DNA of 23,142 nt from JBKDZR01 sp047971485 (GTDB taxonomy: Bacteria; Pseudomonadota; Alphaproteobacteria; Rhodobacterales; Rhodobacteraceae): positions 1-23,142 of the forward strand of contig JBKDZR010000113.1 of the NCBI GenBank assembly GCA_047971485.1. The letters run 5' to 3'. The notes beneath the pieces are model-generated. The model was not told where the DNA came from, did not search any database, and saw only the letters and a program-made list of their open reading frames with translations. Every line of letters begins with the position of its first letter. The stretch's first letter is position 1. The translations under genes were made by a program, and so were the position numbers. Shown here piece after piece: positions 7,020 through 15,702 of this stretch.

Positions 7020-7117
7020 GACTGTCGTGGTTCCGTTTTCACAAGGTTGCGGAGACTTGGCCCCGGCACCCGGGACGCGCCCTCCTACCCCTGTGGACAA
7101 GCCGGATCAAGAGTGAT

Positions 7118-8011
7118 TCACCCGGTTGTCTCCCCGGTCAATCGGTATTCGACGAATTCCGTGCGCTGAAAGAAAAAGAAGTTATCGTCCGACATCATGG
7201 TCAGCCGAAGCGCGCCATCGGGGCCGCGCCATACGGCCAACCCTTCAAGGTTGTCATGCAGCCCGGTCCGTGTCTGCAACAACACCTGTTCGTCACTGAT
7301 CCTGTCCCCGACAACGGAAAAGCTGCGTACACGGGTGGTAAAGCCCAACATGCCGGCAAAATGCCGCTCCAGAAGATAAAGCCGCCCATCGGGGCCAAAA
7401 TCTGCACCGACCGGCAAATAGTCCCCATGGCGGGGTATCTTGTAGGGTTGGCTCCAGCGCCCGTTTTCCCGGCGCCACACCGGAAAGGGCCGGTCCAGCT
7501 TGCCCGACCGTTCCGGCAAGGTGACCAGACGCCCCTGCGGATCCAACGCCAGCGCCTCAAGCCCCGAATTGCGCTGAAGCCCGGTAAAATCGCGGGCGCC
7601 CTCGATGCTGCGCACCCGCGCACCGCCCAGTTTCAACGACACGATCCGATGATTGCCTTCGAACGAAATAAAGGCGGTCCCGTCATCGCGAATCGCCAGC
7701 CCCTCGCTGTCGGCATTCAGATCGCTCAGCGGTGCGCCCCCGGCATCTGCCAGCCGAACCCAGGACACGCCGCTGACCCCGATGATCCGGCCATCGCGCC
7801 GCTCAAACCGGCCCTGCCAGAGGGTCCCCCGGTCCGACACGGCAACAAAGGCGTCCCCGTTTTCCGTCACCTCGATCCCGGAAAACCCGCCGAACCGTGC
7901 CTCATCCGGAACGGTCCAGGTGTAGCTGCCGATATAGTGCAGAAGGGACGCCGCCCCCGCCTGATCCGACACCACCGCCAGGATCAGTGCGGCCAGAACA
8001 GAGCGGATCAC
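7118..8011 (-). CDS. Secreted phytase-like esterase-domain protein
   Basis: A 297-residue exported protein. The signal peptide is MIRSVLAALILAVVSDQAGAA (GTG start), followed by a beta-propeller-like chain of repeated strands: FGGFSGIEV, FVAVSDRGTLW, DSEGLAIRDDGTAFISFE, GLEALALDPQGRLVTLPE, ADFGPDGRLYLLERHF, NLEGLAVW and LTMMSDDNF. This matches the family annotated as esterase-like activity of phytase; neither activity is proven for most members. The GTG at 8011 overlaps the mepA stop as GTGA, so it is coupled to mepA as the last gene of a three-gene operon. The frame upstream of 8011 is antisense-like noise from mepA. The periplasmic substrate is unknown. Confidence 0.82.
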   Translation of the reverse strand: MIRSVLAALILAVVSDQAGAASLLHYIGSYTWTVPDEARFGGFSGIEVTENGDAFVAVSDRGTLWQGRFERRDGRIIGVSGVSWVRLADAGGAPLSDLNADSEGLAIRDDGTAFISFEGNHRIVSLKLGGARVRSIEGARDFTGLQRNSGLEALALDPQGRLVTLPERSGKLDRPFPVWRRENGRWSQPYKIPRHGDYLPVGADFGPDGRLYLLERHFAGMLGFTTRVRSFSVVGDRISDEQVLLQTRTGLHDNLEGLAVWRGPDGALRLTMMSDDNFFFFQRTEFVEYRLTGETTG

Positions 8012-8922
8012 CTGGCGGCCAGCACGGTGCGGCATTCCCCGGGCAGGTCGGCCAGCGTGAAATCGCGCGCCCCCTTGCGCTTTGGCGCGGGTTGGGCAGG
8101 CTTGGCTGGGGTTTTCGGCGGGTTCAACGCATCGGTCACCCACCAGTTCAGCGTCGCATCACAGCCATCGCCACCTTTGCTCAATTCGGCCACACTTGGC
8201 TTTTGCGTGATGCAGGCCCGATCCCCGGCCGGACATTTCAGGCGGACATGGAAATGGTAGTCATGTCCCCAATACGGCCGGACCTTCTGCAACCATGCCC
8301 GATCCCCACGCTTGGCCCCCAGACACAACTGGATCTTCGCCGGCGCGGTGATGAAGATGCGGTCCACCGCCGGGTCGCGGGCCGCTGCTTCGACAATCGC
8401 CATGTGCTGGGGGGTCCAGTTGCGGTTCACGTTGCGCTGATCGGCAGTGCGCACGGTGATCGAGCTGATCTTCTCACGCTCGGCCCGGCTGAGGGCCAGG
8501 GATTTCGGCGGCAGCATCCAGATATCGGCATCCAGCCCGATCTGGTGACTGGCATGTCCCGAGGTCATCGGCCCGCCCCGCGGCTGGCTGAGATCTCCGA
8601 TATAAAGCCCCGCCCAACCGGGCTGTTGCGCCGCGAACGCGCTGATCCGTTCCACAAAGGCGATCAGATTCGGATGGCCCCAATTGCGGTTGCGCGACAG
8701 CCGCATCGCCTGCCAGGTCGGCCCGTTCTCGGGCAGACGCACCAGCCCGGCCGCGCACCCGTTGGAATAGGTCCCGATGGCCTGCGGTTTGTGGGGGGAC
8801 GCCGCGCGTTCGGCCCCGAACAGCGCGGCGGCCTTTTGCTGGGCCAGCGCGGGGTGACCCAGCCCCAGCAGGGCGGCCAGAAGGGCAAGGGTCAGGCGAT
8901 AGGGGGGGCGCCGTTTGGTCAT
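8008..8922 (-). CDS. mepA: Penicillin-insensitive murein endopeptidase
   Basis: A 304-residue periplasmic metallopeptidase of the LAS family that cuts D-alanyl-meso-diaminopimelate cross-links in peptidoglycan. A signal peptide (1-28, ending HPALAQ) precedes NGCAAG and RNRNWGHP. The zinc motif is SGHASHQIGLDADIW with His126 and Asp133, and WGHDYHFHVRLKC supplies the third ligand at His225. Cys residues (56, 200, 230, 237, 254 and 297) fit disulfides seen in this family. The C terminus carries a Lys/Pro/Ala linker (267-285). The frame continues upstream to 9360 but there only shadows the MFS gene; the ATG at 8922 overlaps the MFS stop as ATGA. It is flanked by coupled genes on both sides, suggesting a cell-wall turnover operon (inference). 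Confidence 0.93.
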   Translation of the reverse strand: MTKRRPPYRLTLALLAALLGLGHPALAQQKAAALFGAERAASPHKPQAIGTYSNGCAAGLVRLPENGPTWQAMRLSRNRNWGHPNLIAFVERISAFAAQQPGWAGLYIGDLSQPRGGPMTSGHASHQIGLDADIWMLPPKSLALSRAEREKISSITVRTADQRNVNRNWTPQHMAIVEAAARDPAVDRIFITAPAKIQLCLGAKRGDRAWLQKVRPYWGHDYHFHVRLKCPAGDRACITQKPSVAELSKGGDGCDATLNWWVTDALNPPKTPAKPAQPAPKRKGARDFTLADLPGECRTVLAAR

Positions 8923-10268
8923 CTCGGTCTGTCTCCGTCTGCGCGCACCCAGAATAGCAAAACCAGGCCCATAAGGAAAAGCCCAAGCAGCGGCAGGATG
9001 CCGATCTGCTGGCTGCCGGTCAGATCCGTGACCAAGGCGACGGAAAAGGGCGCGACAAAAGCACTGGCCTTGCCCGCCAGTGCATAGAGCCCGAACCCCT
9101 GGGTGATCCGGCCCGGCTCGGCCTGGCGCGTCATCAGGCTGCGCGACGCCGCCTGCAACGCGCCACCCGCCGCGCCCACCATCATACCGACACCGTAAAA
9201 GGCCAGGTCCGGCAGACGGCTGGTATCCGGCACGGTGACACCCAGCACCCGCCCAGGGGCAATCAACACTGCGGCCAGTGCCGCACAGATCAAGGCCAGG
9301 ATGCAGGTCAGGACCACGGGTTTGGGGCCAAACCGCATATCCGCCTGCCCGCCCAACCAAGCAAAGACCGCCCCGGTCAGCACCGCCAACAAGCCGAAGA
9401 CACCGACATCCACAACCGTCCAGTCCAGCACCCCGGCGGCATAGATCCCGCCAAAGAAATAAAGGCCGTTCAAGGCCTCGCGGTAGAACATCGAGGCAGC
9501 CAGGAACGCGGCCAGGCTGCGCTGGCCGGGCAAGCGCCTCAAGGCCGCCCTCAGATCGGCAAAAGCCATGCGCAGCGCCGCAGCCAGGGGCACCGGTACC
9601 GCCGCGCGTGGTTCACGCACCCACAGAAAGAAAGGGGTGACGAAAACCGCATACCAGATCGCGGTCAGGGGACCGACTGCGCGGGTGCCCTCACGCAGGG
9701 CCGGATCCAGCCCGAACAGCGGCGGGATGCCGATCAGCGTCACGCCAGTCCGGGCATTCTCGGCAAAGAACAGCAACACCAGGGTCAGCGCGCTCAGCCC
9801 GCCCAGATAGCCGAAGGCCCAGCCCGTGCCGGAAATCCGCCCGATCTGATCGGGGGGTGCCAGGCCTGGCAACATGGCGTTGGTAAAGATCGTGGCCAGT
9901 TCCATCCCAATCAGGCCCAGAACGAAACAGCCCATGACCGCCACGAGGCTGAAATCCCCGGGAACCGCATTCCATAACCCCGCAGACCCGAGGACATAGA
10001 AGACCGAAAAAACCCGGATAAAGCGCAGCCGCACATGGGGCCCGGCGACATCGGCGATTCCGCCCAGCAATGGGGCAACAAGGGCAATCAGGATCCCCGC
10101 CGCGCCAACGCCATAGCCCCAGATCGCCTGCGCCCGGCTGCCGTCGCCGATCAGGTCACGCATGTAGGGGGCGAAGATGAAGGTCAGCAAAAGCGTGTTA
10201 TAGGGTTGGCTGGCCCAATCAAAAAAATACCAGCCCCAGATGCGCCGCCGCGCTGTCCGATCCGTCAT
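8919..10268 (-). CDS. MFS transporter, UMF1/Atg22-like family
   Basis: A 449-residue inner-membrane transporter with about 12 hydrophobic helices. The N terminus IWGWYFFDWASQPYNTLLLTFIFAPY is the hallmark of the UMF1 (Atg22-like) MFS branch, and GRISGTGWAFGYLGG lies in the fifth helix region. Yeast Atg22 exports amino acids from the vacuole; bacterial substrates are not established. The ATG at 10268 has AGGAG about 8 bases upstream and no plausible alternative. It heads an operon with mepA and the phytase-like gene through successive 4-base overlaps. Association with a murein endopeptidase hints at transport of a cell-wall breakdown product, which is inference only. Confidence 0.88.
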   Translation of the reverse strand: MTDRTARRRIWGWYFFDWASQPYNTLLLTFIFAPYMRDLIGDGSRAQAIWGYGVGAAGILIALVAPLLGGIADVAGPHVRLRFIRVFSVFYVLGSAGLWNAVPGDFSLVAVMGCFVLGLIGMELATIFTNAMLPGLAPPDQIGRISGTGWAFGYLGGLSALTLVLLFFAENARTGVTLIGIPPLFGLDPALREGTRAVGPLTAIWYAVFVTPFFLWVREPRAAVPVPLAAALRMAFADLRAALRRLPGQRSLAAFLAASMFYREALNGLYFFGGIYAAGVLDWTVVDVGVFGLLAVLTGAVFAWLGGQADMRFGPKPVVLTCILALICAALAAVLIAPGRVLGVTVPDTSRLPDLAFYGVGMMVGAAGGALQAASRSLMTRQAEPGRITQGFGLYALAGKASAFVAPFSVALVTDLTGSQQIGILPLLGLFLMGLVLLFWVRADGDRPR

Positions 10269-10409
10269 CCCCGCTCCTGCGCTGTTCTGGCGCGACTTTT
10301 CTACCCTGGGGCGAGTATGCCGGCCCCGGACGCGGGCGGCAATGCGCTATCGCGCCGACTGTCCCGGTTTCTTGGCCGATACGGGCCCCGAGCCGCGATT
10401 TGGCCACCT

Positions 10410-10423
10410 TGGCAAGCTTGCCA
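10410..10423. promoter_or_regulatory. 14-bp perfect palindrome between the MFS operon and yggT
   Basis: TGGCAAGCTTGCCA is a perfect palindrome lying 60 bases before the YggT start and 141 bases from the divergent MFS start. This is a reasonable place for an operator of either gene. It contains a HindIII-type core. The regulator is unknown. Confidence 0.4.
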
Positions 10424-10483
10424 TAGGCGCCGCGACCCCTTAGGTCACGGGGACAACTCTCGCATCAGCCAAGGATCCGCCGG

Positions 10484-10771
10484 ATGACGTCGCTTCTGCA
10501 AATTCTTCTGCTTATTCTCGACGTGGTCTGGTTCATCATGATCGCCCATATCATCATGAGTTGGTTGATCAATTTCAATGTCCTGAACCTCGGCCAGAAC
10601 ATGGTCCGTTCCATCTGGTACGGGCTGTGCAACCTGCTGGAACCGATCTACGGGCCAATCCGACGCATCCTGCCGGCAACCGGCGGGCTGGATCTGGCGC
10701 CGCTGGTGGCGCTGATCGCGATCTACGCCATTCGCATCATCCTGATGAACAACGCCGCCGCGTTTTACTGA
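10484..10771 (+). CDS. YggT-family small membrane protein
   Basis: A 95-residue protein with two hydrophobic segments (about 3-25 and 68-90) joined by the conserved loop NLGQNMVRSIWYGLCNLLEPIYGPIRRILPATGGLDLAPL. The EPIYGPIRRILP sequence is diagnostic for the YggT/YlmG family. Members affect membrane or division-related processes in bacteria and nucleoid or cytochrome assembly in plastids; no biochemical role is settled. AAGGA (10471-10475) sits 8 bases before the ATG. It is a single gene, convergent with yjbF. Confidence 0.93.
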   Translation: MTSLLQILLLILDVVWFIMIAHIIMSWLINFNVLNLGQNMVRSIWYGLCNLLEPIYGPIRRILPATGGLDLAPLVALIAIYAIRIILMNNAAAFY

Positions 10772-10803
10772 AGCAGGCCCACATAACGCGGGGATGTTCA
10801 AGG

Positions 10804-10840
10804 GCATGCCGTGTCAAAGACTTAAGGCGTGCCGTGTGAA
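10804..10840. repeat. Short imperfect tandem repeat between yggT and yjbF
   Basis: GCATGCCGTGTCAA (10804-10817) and GCGTGCCGTGTGAA (10827-10840) match at 12 of 14 bases with a 23-base period, in the 90-base gap between two convergent genes. The purpose is unknown; no clear terminator hairpin is seen here. Confidence 0.4.
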
Positions 10841-10861
10841 TACGAATGACCGCAAAACGCT

Positions 10862-11536
10862 CTAGCGAACCAGGCGTTCCGTCGTCACATAGCCGGCTGC
10901 CGGACCAATCCACTGCCGGGACTGCCACAGAATACCGTCGCGACCGATCCAGAAACGGTTCTCGATCCCAAAGCCATCGGGGCCCCGGCAGGTTTCGGTC
11001 GCTCGGCGGGTGTGGTGCGGCCGTTCCAGAACCTCGATCGTTTCAGGCCCGTCCTGAACCAGCACACAGTCATAGCGCACAGGCACCAGTTGGGACTTGC
11101 CATCGAAATGTCGGAAACTGCGGCTGTAGCCCCCCGCCTCGCCGACCAGCAGCATGTCTTTTGGCACAGCCGTCTCGGCAGTCATCAGATCCGGGCCCAG
11201 GCCACGGGTGCCAAACAGCACCGGCCCATCCAGGATCACACTGACCTGGTTGGGCGCTTCCCAAGTTTCCTTGCCGTCATTCACCGCCACCAGGGCCAGC
11301 GTGGCGACGGTCCCGGTATCGACCATCGTTCCGCGGGACAGGGGCAGTGTGACATCGGCAATATCCGCCCGGGTCAGGATCGCCGCCGGCCCGGGCGTTG
11401 GCGGAGTACCGAACTCCTCATGCATCACCTCGCGCAGCAATGCCATGTTCGAACTGCCGATCCTATCGGATCCGCACCCCGCCAGAAACGTCCCAACCAG
11501 GGCCAGGACCATACCATGCCGGAACAGGGCCATCAT
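10862..11536 (-). CDS. yjbF: YjbF-family outer-membrane lipoprotein
   Basis: A 224-residue lipoprotein. Its signal peptide ends in the lipobox LAGC with Cys21. The mature part (TRADIADVTLPLSRGTMVDTG, DGKETW, then LPVRYDCVLV-like strands and a closing IGPAAGYVTTERLVR) matches the YjbF/GfcB group. These proteins occur with YjbH/GfcD in exopolysaccharide or group 4 capsule operons; the exact role is not known. The ATG at 11536 shares ATGA with the yjbH stop; an ATG follows at once at 11533, so the start is uncertain by one codon. Upstream in-frame codons to 11695 lie inside yjbH and are rejected. It is the last gene of the minus-strand polysaccharide locus. Confidence 0.85.
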   Translation of the reverse strand: MMALFRHGMVLALVGTFLAGCGSDRIGSSNMALLREVMHEEFGTPPTPGPAAILTRADIADVTLPLSRGTMVDTGTVATLALVAVNDGKETWEAPNQVSVILDGPVLFGTRGLGPDLMTAETAVPKDMLLVGEAGGYSRSFRHFDGKSQLVPVRYDCVLVQDGPETIEVLERPHHTRRATETCRGPDGFGIENRFWIGRDGILWQSRQWIGPAAGYVTTERLVR

Positions 11537-13665
11537 CTCCAGAACCACCCCCATTGATCTTCCTGACGATGGCGACGCGTGTCCTCGACCATCGGATAGA
11601 GCCGCCCGGGCACCGAAAGCTGGCCACCCCCATCCCGGGTCAACGGGCGGATGGTAAAGCTTTCCGCCGCGCGGATGGACCGCCGCAGGATCCAACTGAC
11701 CGGGATGGTCATCGTGATCCCCTTGTCAAAGGACCCTTCGCCAAAATCTTCGGCGCTGGCATCGGTCTTGGTTGCAAAGGCCCCCAAACGCCAGCCATTG
11801 GCAAAGACCCGTTCCAGCGACACTGTCGCCCCGACATCCCTGGCCAGGTAGCGGCCGACATCAAGCTGGGCCTGGAAGTCGTCGGTCACCCGCCAATAGG
11901 CAGACAGTGCGCCCGTCACGACATCATAGTCCTGCAGACCAAACCCACCATGGAAATCGCGCTGTTTCGAATAGTTCAGCTCCGCCCCCAAGGCAAAGCG
12001 GCTGTCATAGGGGGCCCAGAGCAACTCGGTCGAGGCGCCGGCGAACATGCGTTCCAGATACCCGGCGGTGACCCGGCCATAAAGATCCTGACCCGGCTGG
12101 AAATAATACGCCCCATAAAGATTGGTCAGCGCCGGATCGCCCTTTTTGTCATATTCAGCAAAATCACTGCGGACATGGGGCAGATCCGAATCTGATTTCC
12201 GCTTTATCTTGTCAAGATTGCCGATCAGCCGCTTCTGGACCGTGCCGCCAAAGACAAAACCGGGGGCCGGCGTCCAGCGCGCGCCCAGCCCCAAGCCAAG
12301 ATCCGCACGCAACGGGTTGTCCGGGTCGAACAGGTTGGTGCGCACATTGGGGGCCAGGAACCAGCTGAAGCGCGGATACAGGCCAGGGCTGAATTCGGCC
12401 GGCAGCGGATCGTCCGGGGTCGGGGTCACATGCATCGCCGCCAGCATCCGCTCGGCACCGTCGGGCTGCATCTCGTTGTGTTCCACGTCGGTGCGGGAAA
12501 AGGTCGCCCCGGGCAATTCCACGCCACGGGTGACCGGCACGATGGTAAAGGTCTCGATCGACGACGGCAGCATCCGCGCCATGGCCCGGGCTGTCCGCCC
12601 GATCGCTTGGGGTCCGAACTGATAGGTCAGGTTGCGCAGGTAGACGGTGGCCGCCTCAGGCCCAAGGCGCAGCGCTTCCAGTTCGATCCCGTCCTGCGCC
12701 AGCGCCTGGGCCAGCTGATCGCGCACATCGGTGCGCATCTCTTCGGAAAGGGCCCAGTCTGTGGTGTAAAATTCCGGGTGGGTCGCCCGCGCGGGGCGCA
12801 CAAGCACCGGGGCGGGGCGGTCATCGAAACTGCCCTGAACCGCTGGTCTCTGCGGGTTGAGACGGAATTGCGCTGTCGCCCCGATCTCGGATCCGTGCAG
12901 CGCATAGACCCCAAGCCGGATCCCCTCCGCCACCTGATACTCGGCCCCGAAGTTGAACGGGCTGTCACGGTCGAAGAGATCTTTTTCACCGGCCTCGATT
13001 TCATAATCATCCGACGAATATTCGGCCTTCAACATCAGCTTGTCCGTGGCCTGGAACGTCAGACCGGCAAACAGGCCAACATCGCCCCGAAACAGACGGT
13101 CGCTGTGTGTCGTGCCACCCTCGCGGATATCAGCGCTGGTCAGATCCGGCCGCGACCCGACCGAACCCAGCCTGCTGGCCGATCCCAACCGCCCCCAGCC
13201 CAGACCGGCCGTCACACTGAGCCGATCGGCAAAGGTCTTGCTGGCGACCAGATATTCGCCGGCATACACCCCGGTTCCGATAAAATCCTGCAAACCGACA
13301 CTGATTTCCGGCAGCCGTGCGGTTTCCGCCAAAAGCCGCAGGCGCAGATCGAAACTGCGGTCATAATAGGTGTCGAACCCGCCCGAGTTCCAATCCTCGA
13401 TCTGACTGTAGCGAAAGCTGCCCAACAACCAGGGCGTAATCTGAAAGGACAAGGTGCCCCGGGTCATCCCCGCGAAATAGCCGGCGGAGAAGGACAGTTC
13501 CGCATCCGGCAGCATCCGCGCCGTCGGCATGTCAACCAGCCCGGGCAGACCATAAAGGTTCAGGGCCGGGTCCAGCACAGTCTGCGCCGACATTTGCCCC
13601 GAGGTGACCGTCAGGGCCAGAACCGCCGCAGCGGCGCGGCCAGTGCGGCGCCTGTTTTCCGTCAC
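11533..13665 (-). CDS. yjbH: YjbH-family outer-membrane beta-barrel, exopolysaccharide export
   Basis: About 710 residues from the chosen GTG. An Arg-rich start and hydrophobic stretch (RRRTGRAAAAVLALTVTSGQMSAQ) form the signal peptide. The family opening NLYGLPGLVDMPTARMLPDAEL follows, then dozens of alternating amphipathic strands (FSAGYFAGMTRG, LLGSFRYSQIEDW, and YFQPGQDLYGRVTAGYLERMF late in the chain), ending with an aromatic Trp-Gly-Trp-Phe-Trp tail. Length is close to E. coli YjbH (about 700). YjbH and GfcD are outer-membrane barrels of polysaccharide operons. GTG at 13665 has GGAAG just upstream; the frame stays open to an ATG at 13716 whose extra residues are charged and unlike a signal peptide. 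No YjbG/GfcC homologue is seen between yjbF and yjbH, unlike in E. coli. Confidence 0.86.
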   Translation of the reverse strand: MTENRRRTGRAAAAVLALTVTSGQMSAQTVLDPALNLYGLPGLVDMPTARMLPDAELSFSAGYFAGMTRGTLSFQITPWLLGSFRYSQIEDWNSGGFDTYYDRSFDLRLRLLAETARLPEISVGLQDFIGTGVYAGEYLVASKTFADRLSVTAGLGWGRLGSASRLGSVGSRPDLTSADIREGGTTHSDRLFRGDVGLFAGLTFQATDKLMLKAEYSSDDYEIEAGEKDLFDRDSPFNFGAEYQVAEGIRLGVYALHGSEIGATAQFRLNPQRPAVQGSFDDRPAPVLVRPARATHPEFYTTDWALSEEMRTDVRDQLAQALAQDGIELEALRLGPEAATVYLRNLTYQFGPQAIGRTARAMARMLPSSIETFTIVPVTRGVELPGATFSRTDVEHNEMQPDGAERMLAAMHVTPTPDDPLPAEFSPGLYPRFSWFLAPNVRTNLFDPDNPLRADLGLGLGARWTPAPGFVFGGTVQKRLIGNLDKIKRKSDSDLPHVRSDFAEYDKKGDPALTNLYGAYYFQPGQDLYGRVTAGYLERMFAGASTELLWAPYDSRFALGAELNYSKQRDFHGGFGLQDYDVVTGALSAYWRVTDDFQAQLDVGRYLARDVGATVSLERVFANGWRLGAFATKTDASAEDFGEGSFDKGITMTIPVSWILRRSIRAAESFTIRPLTRDGGGQLSVPGRLYPMVEDTRRHRQEDQWGWFWR

Positions 13666-13800
13666 GCTGTCTTCCCTGCCCCGTTTCTCCGCCTCCGCCG
13701 GCGCGCTTTCCCGCACCGGACGTCTGGCATCGGATAATCTATTGCGTCAGCCGGCCCAGGACACAACGGATCGCTGCCCGTGTCGCCCCCCGTACCGTTG

Positions 13801-13813
13801 TTTGTGACACAAA
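13801..13813. promoter_or_regulatory. TTTGTG-A-CACAAA palindrome upstream of yjbH
   Basis: Perfect 6-bp arms around one base, 135 bases before the yjbH start and 14 bases after the epsC-like stop. The 162-base gap suggests yjbH-yjbF may have its own promoter, and this palindrome is the best operator candidate in it. Confidence 0.35.
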
Positions 13814-13827
13814 TCCCACGACCCGGA

Positions 13828-15702
13828 TCAGCCTACGCTCTGGTCAGGCGGGACCATCGCCCCCTCGACCCAGCGGACCAGAACCGCCCGGGCCGCACCA
13901 ACATCGCCCGTGTCGATGGCCCCGCGCAAGTCGCGCAGGGCGTTGGCGACCTCGATCTCCGACAGGCCCTTTTCCATCCCACGGGTGATCTTGGGATGCG
14001 GCGTGGTCAACCGTTCCTCACCGATCAGCAGTTCCTCATGCAGCTTTTCTCCCAGACGCAAGCCGGTGATGTGGATCTCGATATCCCCCTCGGGGGTCGT
14101 GGCATCGCGCACGGTATAACCGGCGGCCTCGATCATCTGCACGGCCAGTTTGCGGATCGGCACCGGCTGCCCCATGTCCAGCACAAAGACATCGCCGCCC
14201 CGCGCCAGATTGCAGGACATCAGCACCAAACGCGCCGCTTCGGGGATGGTCATGAAATAGCGGGTCACATCAGCATGGGTCAGGGTCACCGGCCCGCCAT
14301 TGGCGATCTGCTGTTCGAACAGCGGAATGACCGAGCCCGAAGACCCCAGCACATTGCCAAAGCGCACCATGGAAAACAGAGTCTCGCTGGGGCGCGAGGC
14401 CATGTCTTGCACGATCATCTCGGCCAGGCGCTTGGACGCGCCCATGACATTGGCGGGCCGCACCGCCTTGTCGGTGGAAATCAGCATGAACCGTCCGACG
14501 CCCGCATCGCGCGCCGCATCGGCCAGGACCTTGGTGCCGAAAACATTGTTATCCAGGCCGCTCAAGGGGTTCGCCTCGACCAGCGGCACATGCTTGAAGG
14601 CGGCGGCATGCAGCACCACCTCGACCTTGTGATCAGCCATGGTCTGGCGGCACAGCCGGGCATCGCAGACCGACCCCAGAACCGCATGCACCGTGATTTC
14701 GGAACTGAGCGCCGCCAGTTCATTGTCGATATTGTACAGCGCCAGTTCCGAGTTCTCCAGCAGCACCAGCCGCGACGGGCGACAGGCCAGGATCTGCCGG
14801 CACAGTTCGGATCCGATGGATCCCCCCGCCCCGGTGACCATCACGCTACGCCCCTCGAAGGTAGGCATGGCGGCGGCAAGGTCATCCTCGAAAGGCAGGC
14901 GCGGCAGGAAATCAATGGGGTTGACCGAACTCAACTTGCCGACCAGTTCCTCTTCGCCGACCAGTTGCGCAAAGGATGGCAGGGCCTGGACATCAACCCC
15001 CAGCGGCGCCAACCTGCGGGAAATCCGCAGCTTCTGCGGGGCCGTCAGCGACGGCATGGCCAGCAGAACCCGCTGGATGTGGCGCTTGCGGATCATGTCC
15101 TCCAGCTTGGCCGGCGACATCACCGGCAGCCCAACCACAGTCAGACGCCGCAGGGCCGGGTTGTCATCGACAAACCCCACCGGCACGATGCGCGGATCGT
15201 GGCGCAGCGCCGAGGCCAGTTGCATCCCCGTGCGCCCGGCGCCGTAAATGACCACGGCGGTGCGCGGGTTCTGGCTGTGATAGATCTGCAGCAGCAGGCT
15301 GCGCATCACCATCCGCGCCGCCAGCAGCCCGAAGAACAGGATCAGCCCGAAGGTGAAAAATGCCGACCAGGGCAGGATCCCATCGGCCAGCTTGTTCAAC
15401 CCCGCCCCGGCCACGGCCAGCACCGCAGAATACAACGCCCCCGAAGGCAGGCCCGCCGCCTCGTAGTCGTTCAGCTGGATACGCTGCAACCCCAATGTAT
15501 AGCTGAGCATCAGCCCCAGCCCCATCAGGATCGGCATCAATTCCCAGTCGGCGCGGATCGTCGGGGTCAGATCCAGGCTGCTGCTATGGGCGGCCAGCGC
15601 CAGATAAAGGGCCACGGGCACAAGGCACACGTCCACAGCCAGCATGATAACGTGTTTCTGCCGAAAGGTCAGGCGCGTGAACACGCCGAACATCTGATGC
15701 AC
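13828..15702 (-). CDS. Membrane nucleotide-sugar 4,6-dehydratase (EpsC/WbpM/PglF type)
   Basis: A 624-residue protein. It has four N-terminal membrane helices (about 18-135), a first Rossmann-like domain (GAGRTG at 154-159) with no catalytic motif, and a C-terminal catalytic SDR domain (about 285-600). The NAD-binding motif is TGAGGSIGSE (290-299). The catalytic region STDKAVRPANVMGASKR (409-425) has Met in place of the usual Tyr and Lys424, as in WbpM, PglF and FlaA1. Such enzymes turn UDP-GlcNAc into UDP-4-keto-6-deoxy-GlcNAc at the inner membrane. The start is ATG at 15702 (a second ATG lies three codons in), with GAGGGG upstream. It lies 182 bases after the phosphoglycosyltransferase gene on the same strand and likely feeds it with the adjacent SDR (inference). 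Exact sugar unknown. Confidence 0.9.
   Translation of the reverse strand: MHQMFGVFTRLTFRQKHVIMLAVDVCLVPVALYLALAAHSSSLDLTPTIRADWELMPILMGLGLMLSYTLGLQRIQLNDYEAAGLPSGALYSAVLAVAGAGLNKLADGILPWSAFFTFGLILFFGLLAARMVMRSLLLQIYHSQNPRTAVVIYGAGRTGMQLASALRHDPRIVPVGFVDDNPALRRLTVVGLPVMSPAKLEDMIRKRHIQRVLLAMPSLTAPQKLRISRRLAPLGVDVQALPSFAQLVGEEELVGKLSSVNPIDFLPRLPFEDDLAAAMPTFEGRSVMVTGAGGSIGSELCRQILACRPSRLVLLENSELALYNIDNELAALSSEITVHAVLGSVCDARLCRQTMADHKVEVVLHAAAFKHVPLVEANPLSGLDNNVFGTKVLADAARDAGVGRFMLISTDKAVRPANVMGASKRLAEMIVQDMASRPSETLFSMVRFGNVLGSSGSVIPLFEQQIANGGPVTLTHADVTRYFMTIPEAARLVLMSCNLARGGDVFVLDMGQPVPIRKLAVQMIEAAGYTVRDATTPEGDIEIHITGLRLGEKLHEELLIGEERLTTPHPKITRGMEKGLSEIEVANALRDLRGAIDTGDVGAARAVLVRWVEGAMVPPDQSVG

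Noticed and set aside
8008..9360. A 450-residue version of MepA starting at 9360.
   Set aside because: The first 146 residues lie inside the MFS gene and are not protein-like; the signal peptide begins at 8922 with an ATGA overlap.
10240..10443. Short plus-strand frame in the gap before yggT.
   Set aside because: No ribosome site and no recognisable sequence; it overlaps the start of the MFS gene.
12430..13737. 435-codon plus-strand open frame opposite yjbH.
   Set aside because: Same antisense composition; yjbH has a signal peptide and beta-barrel pattern on the other strand.
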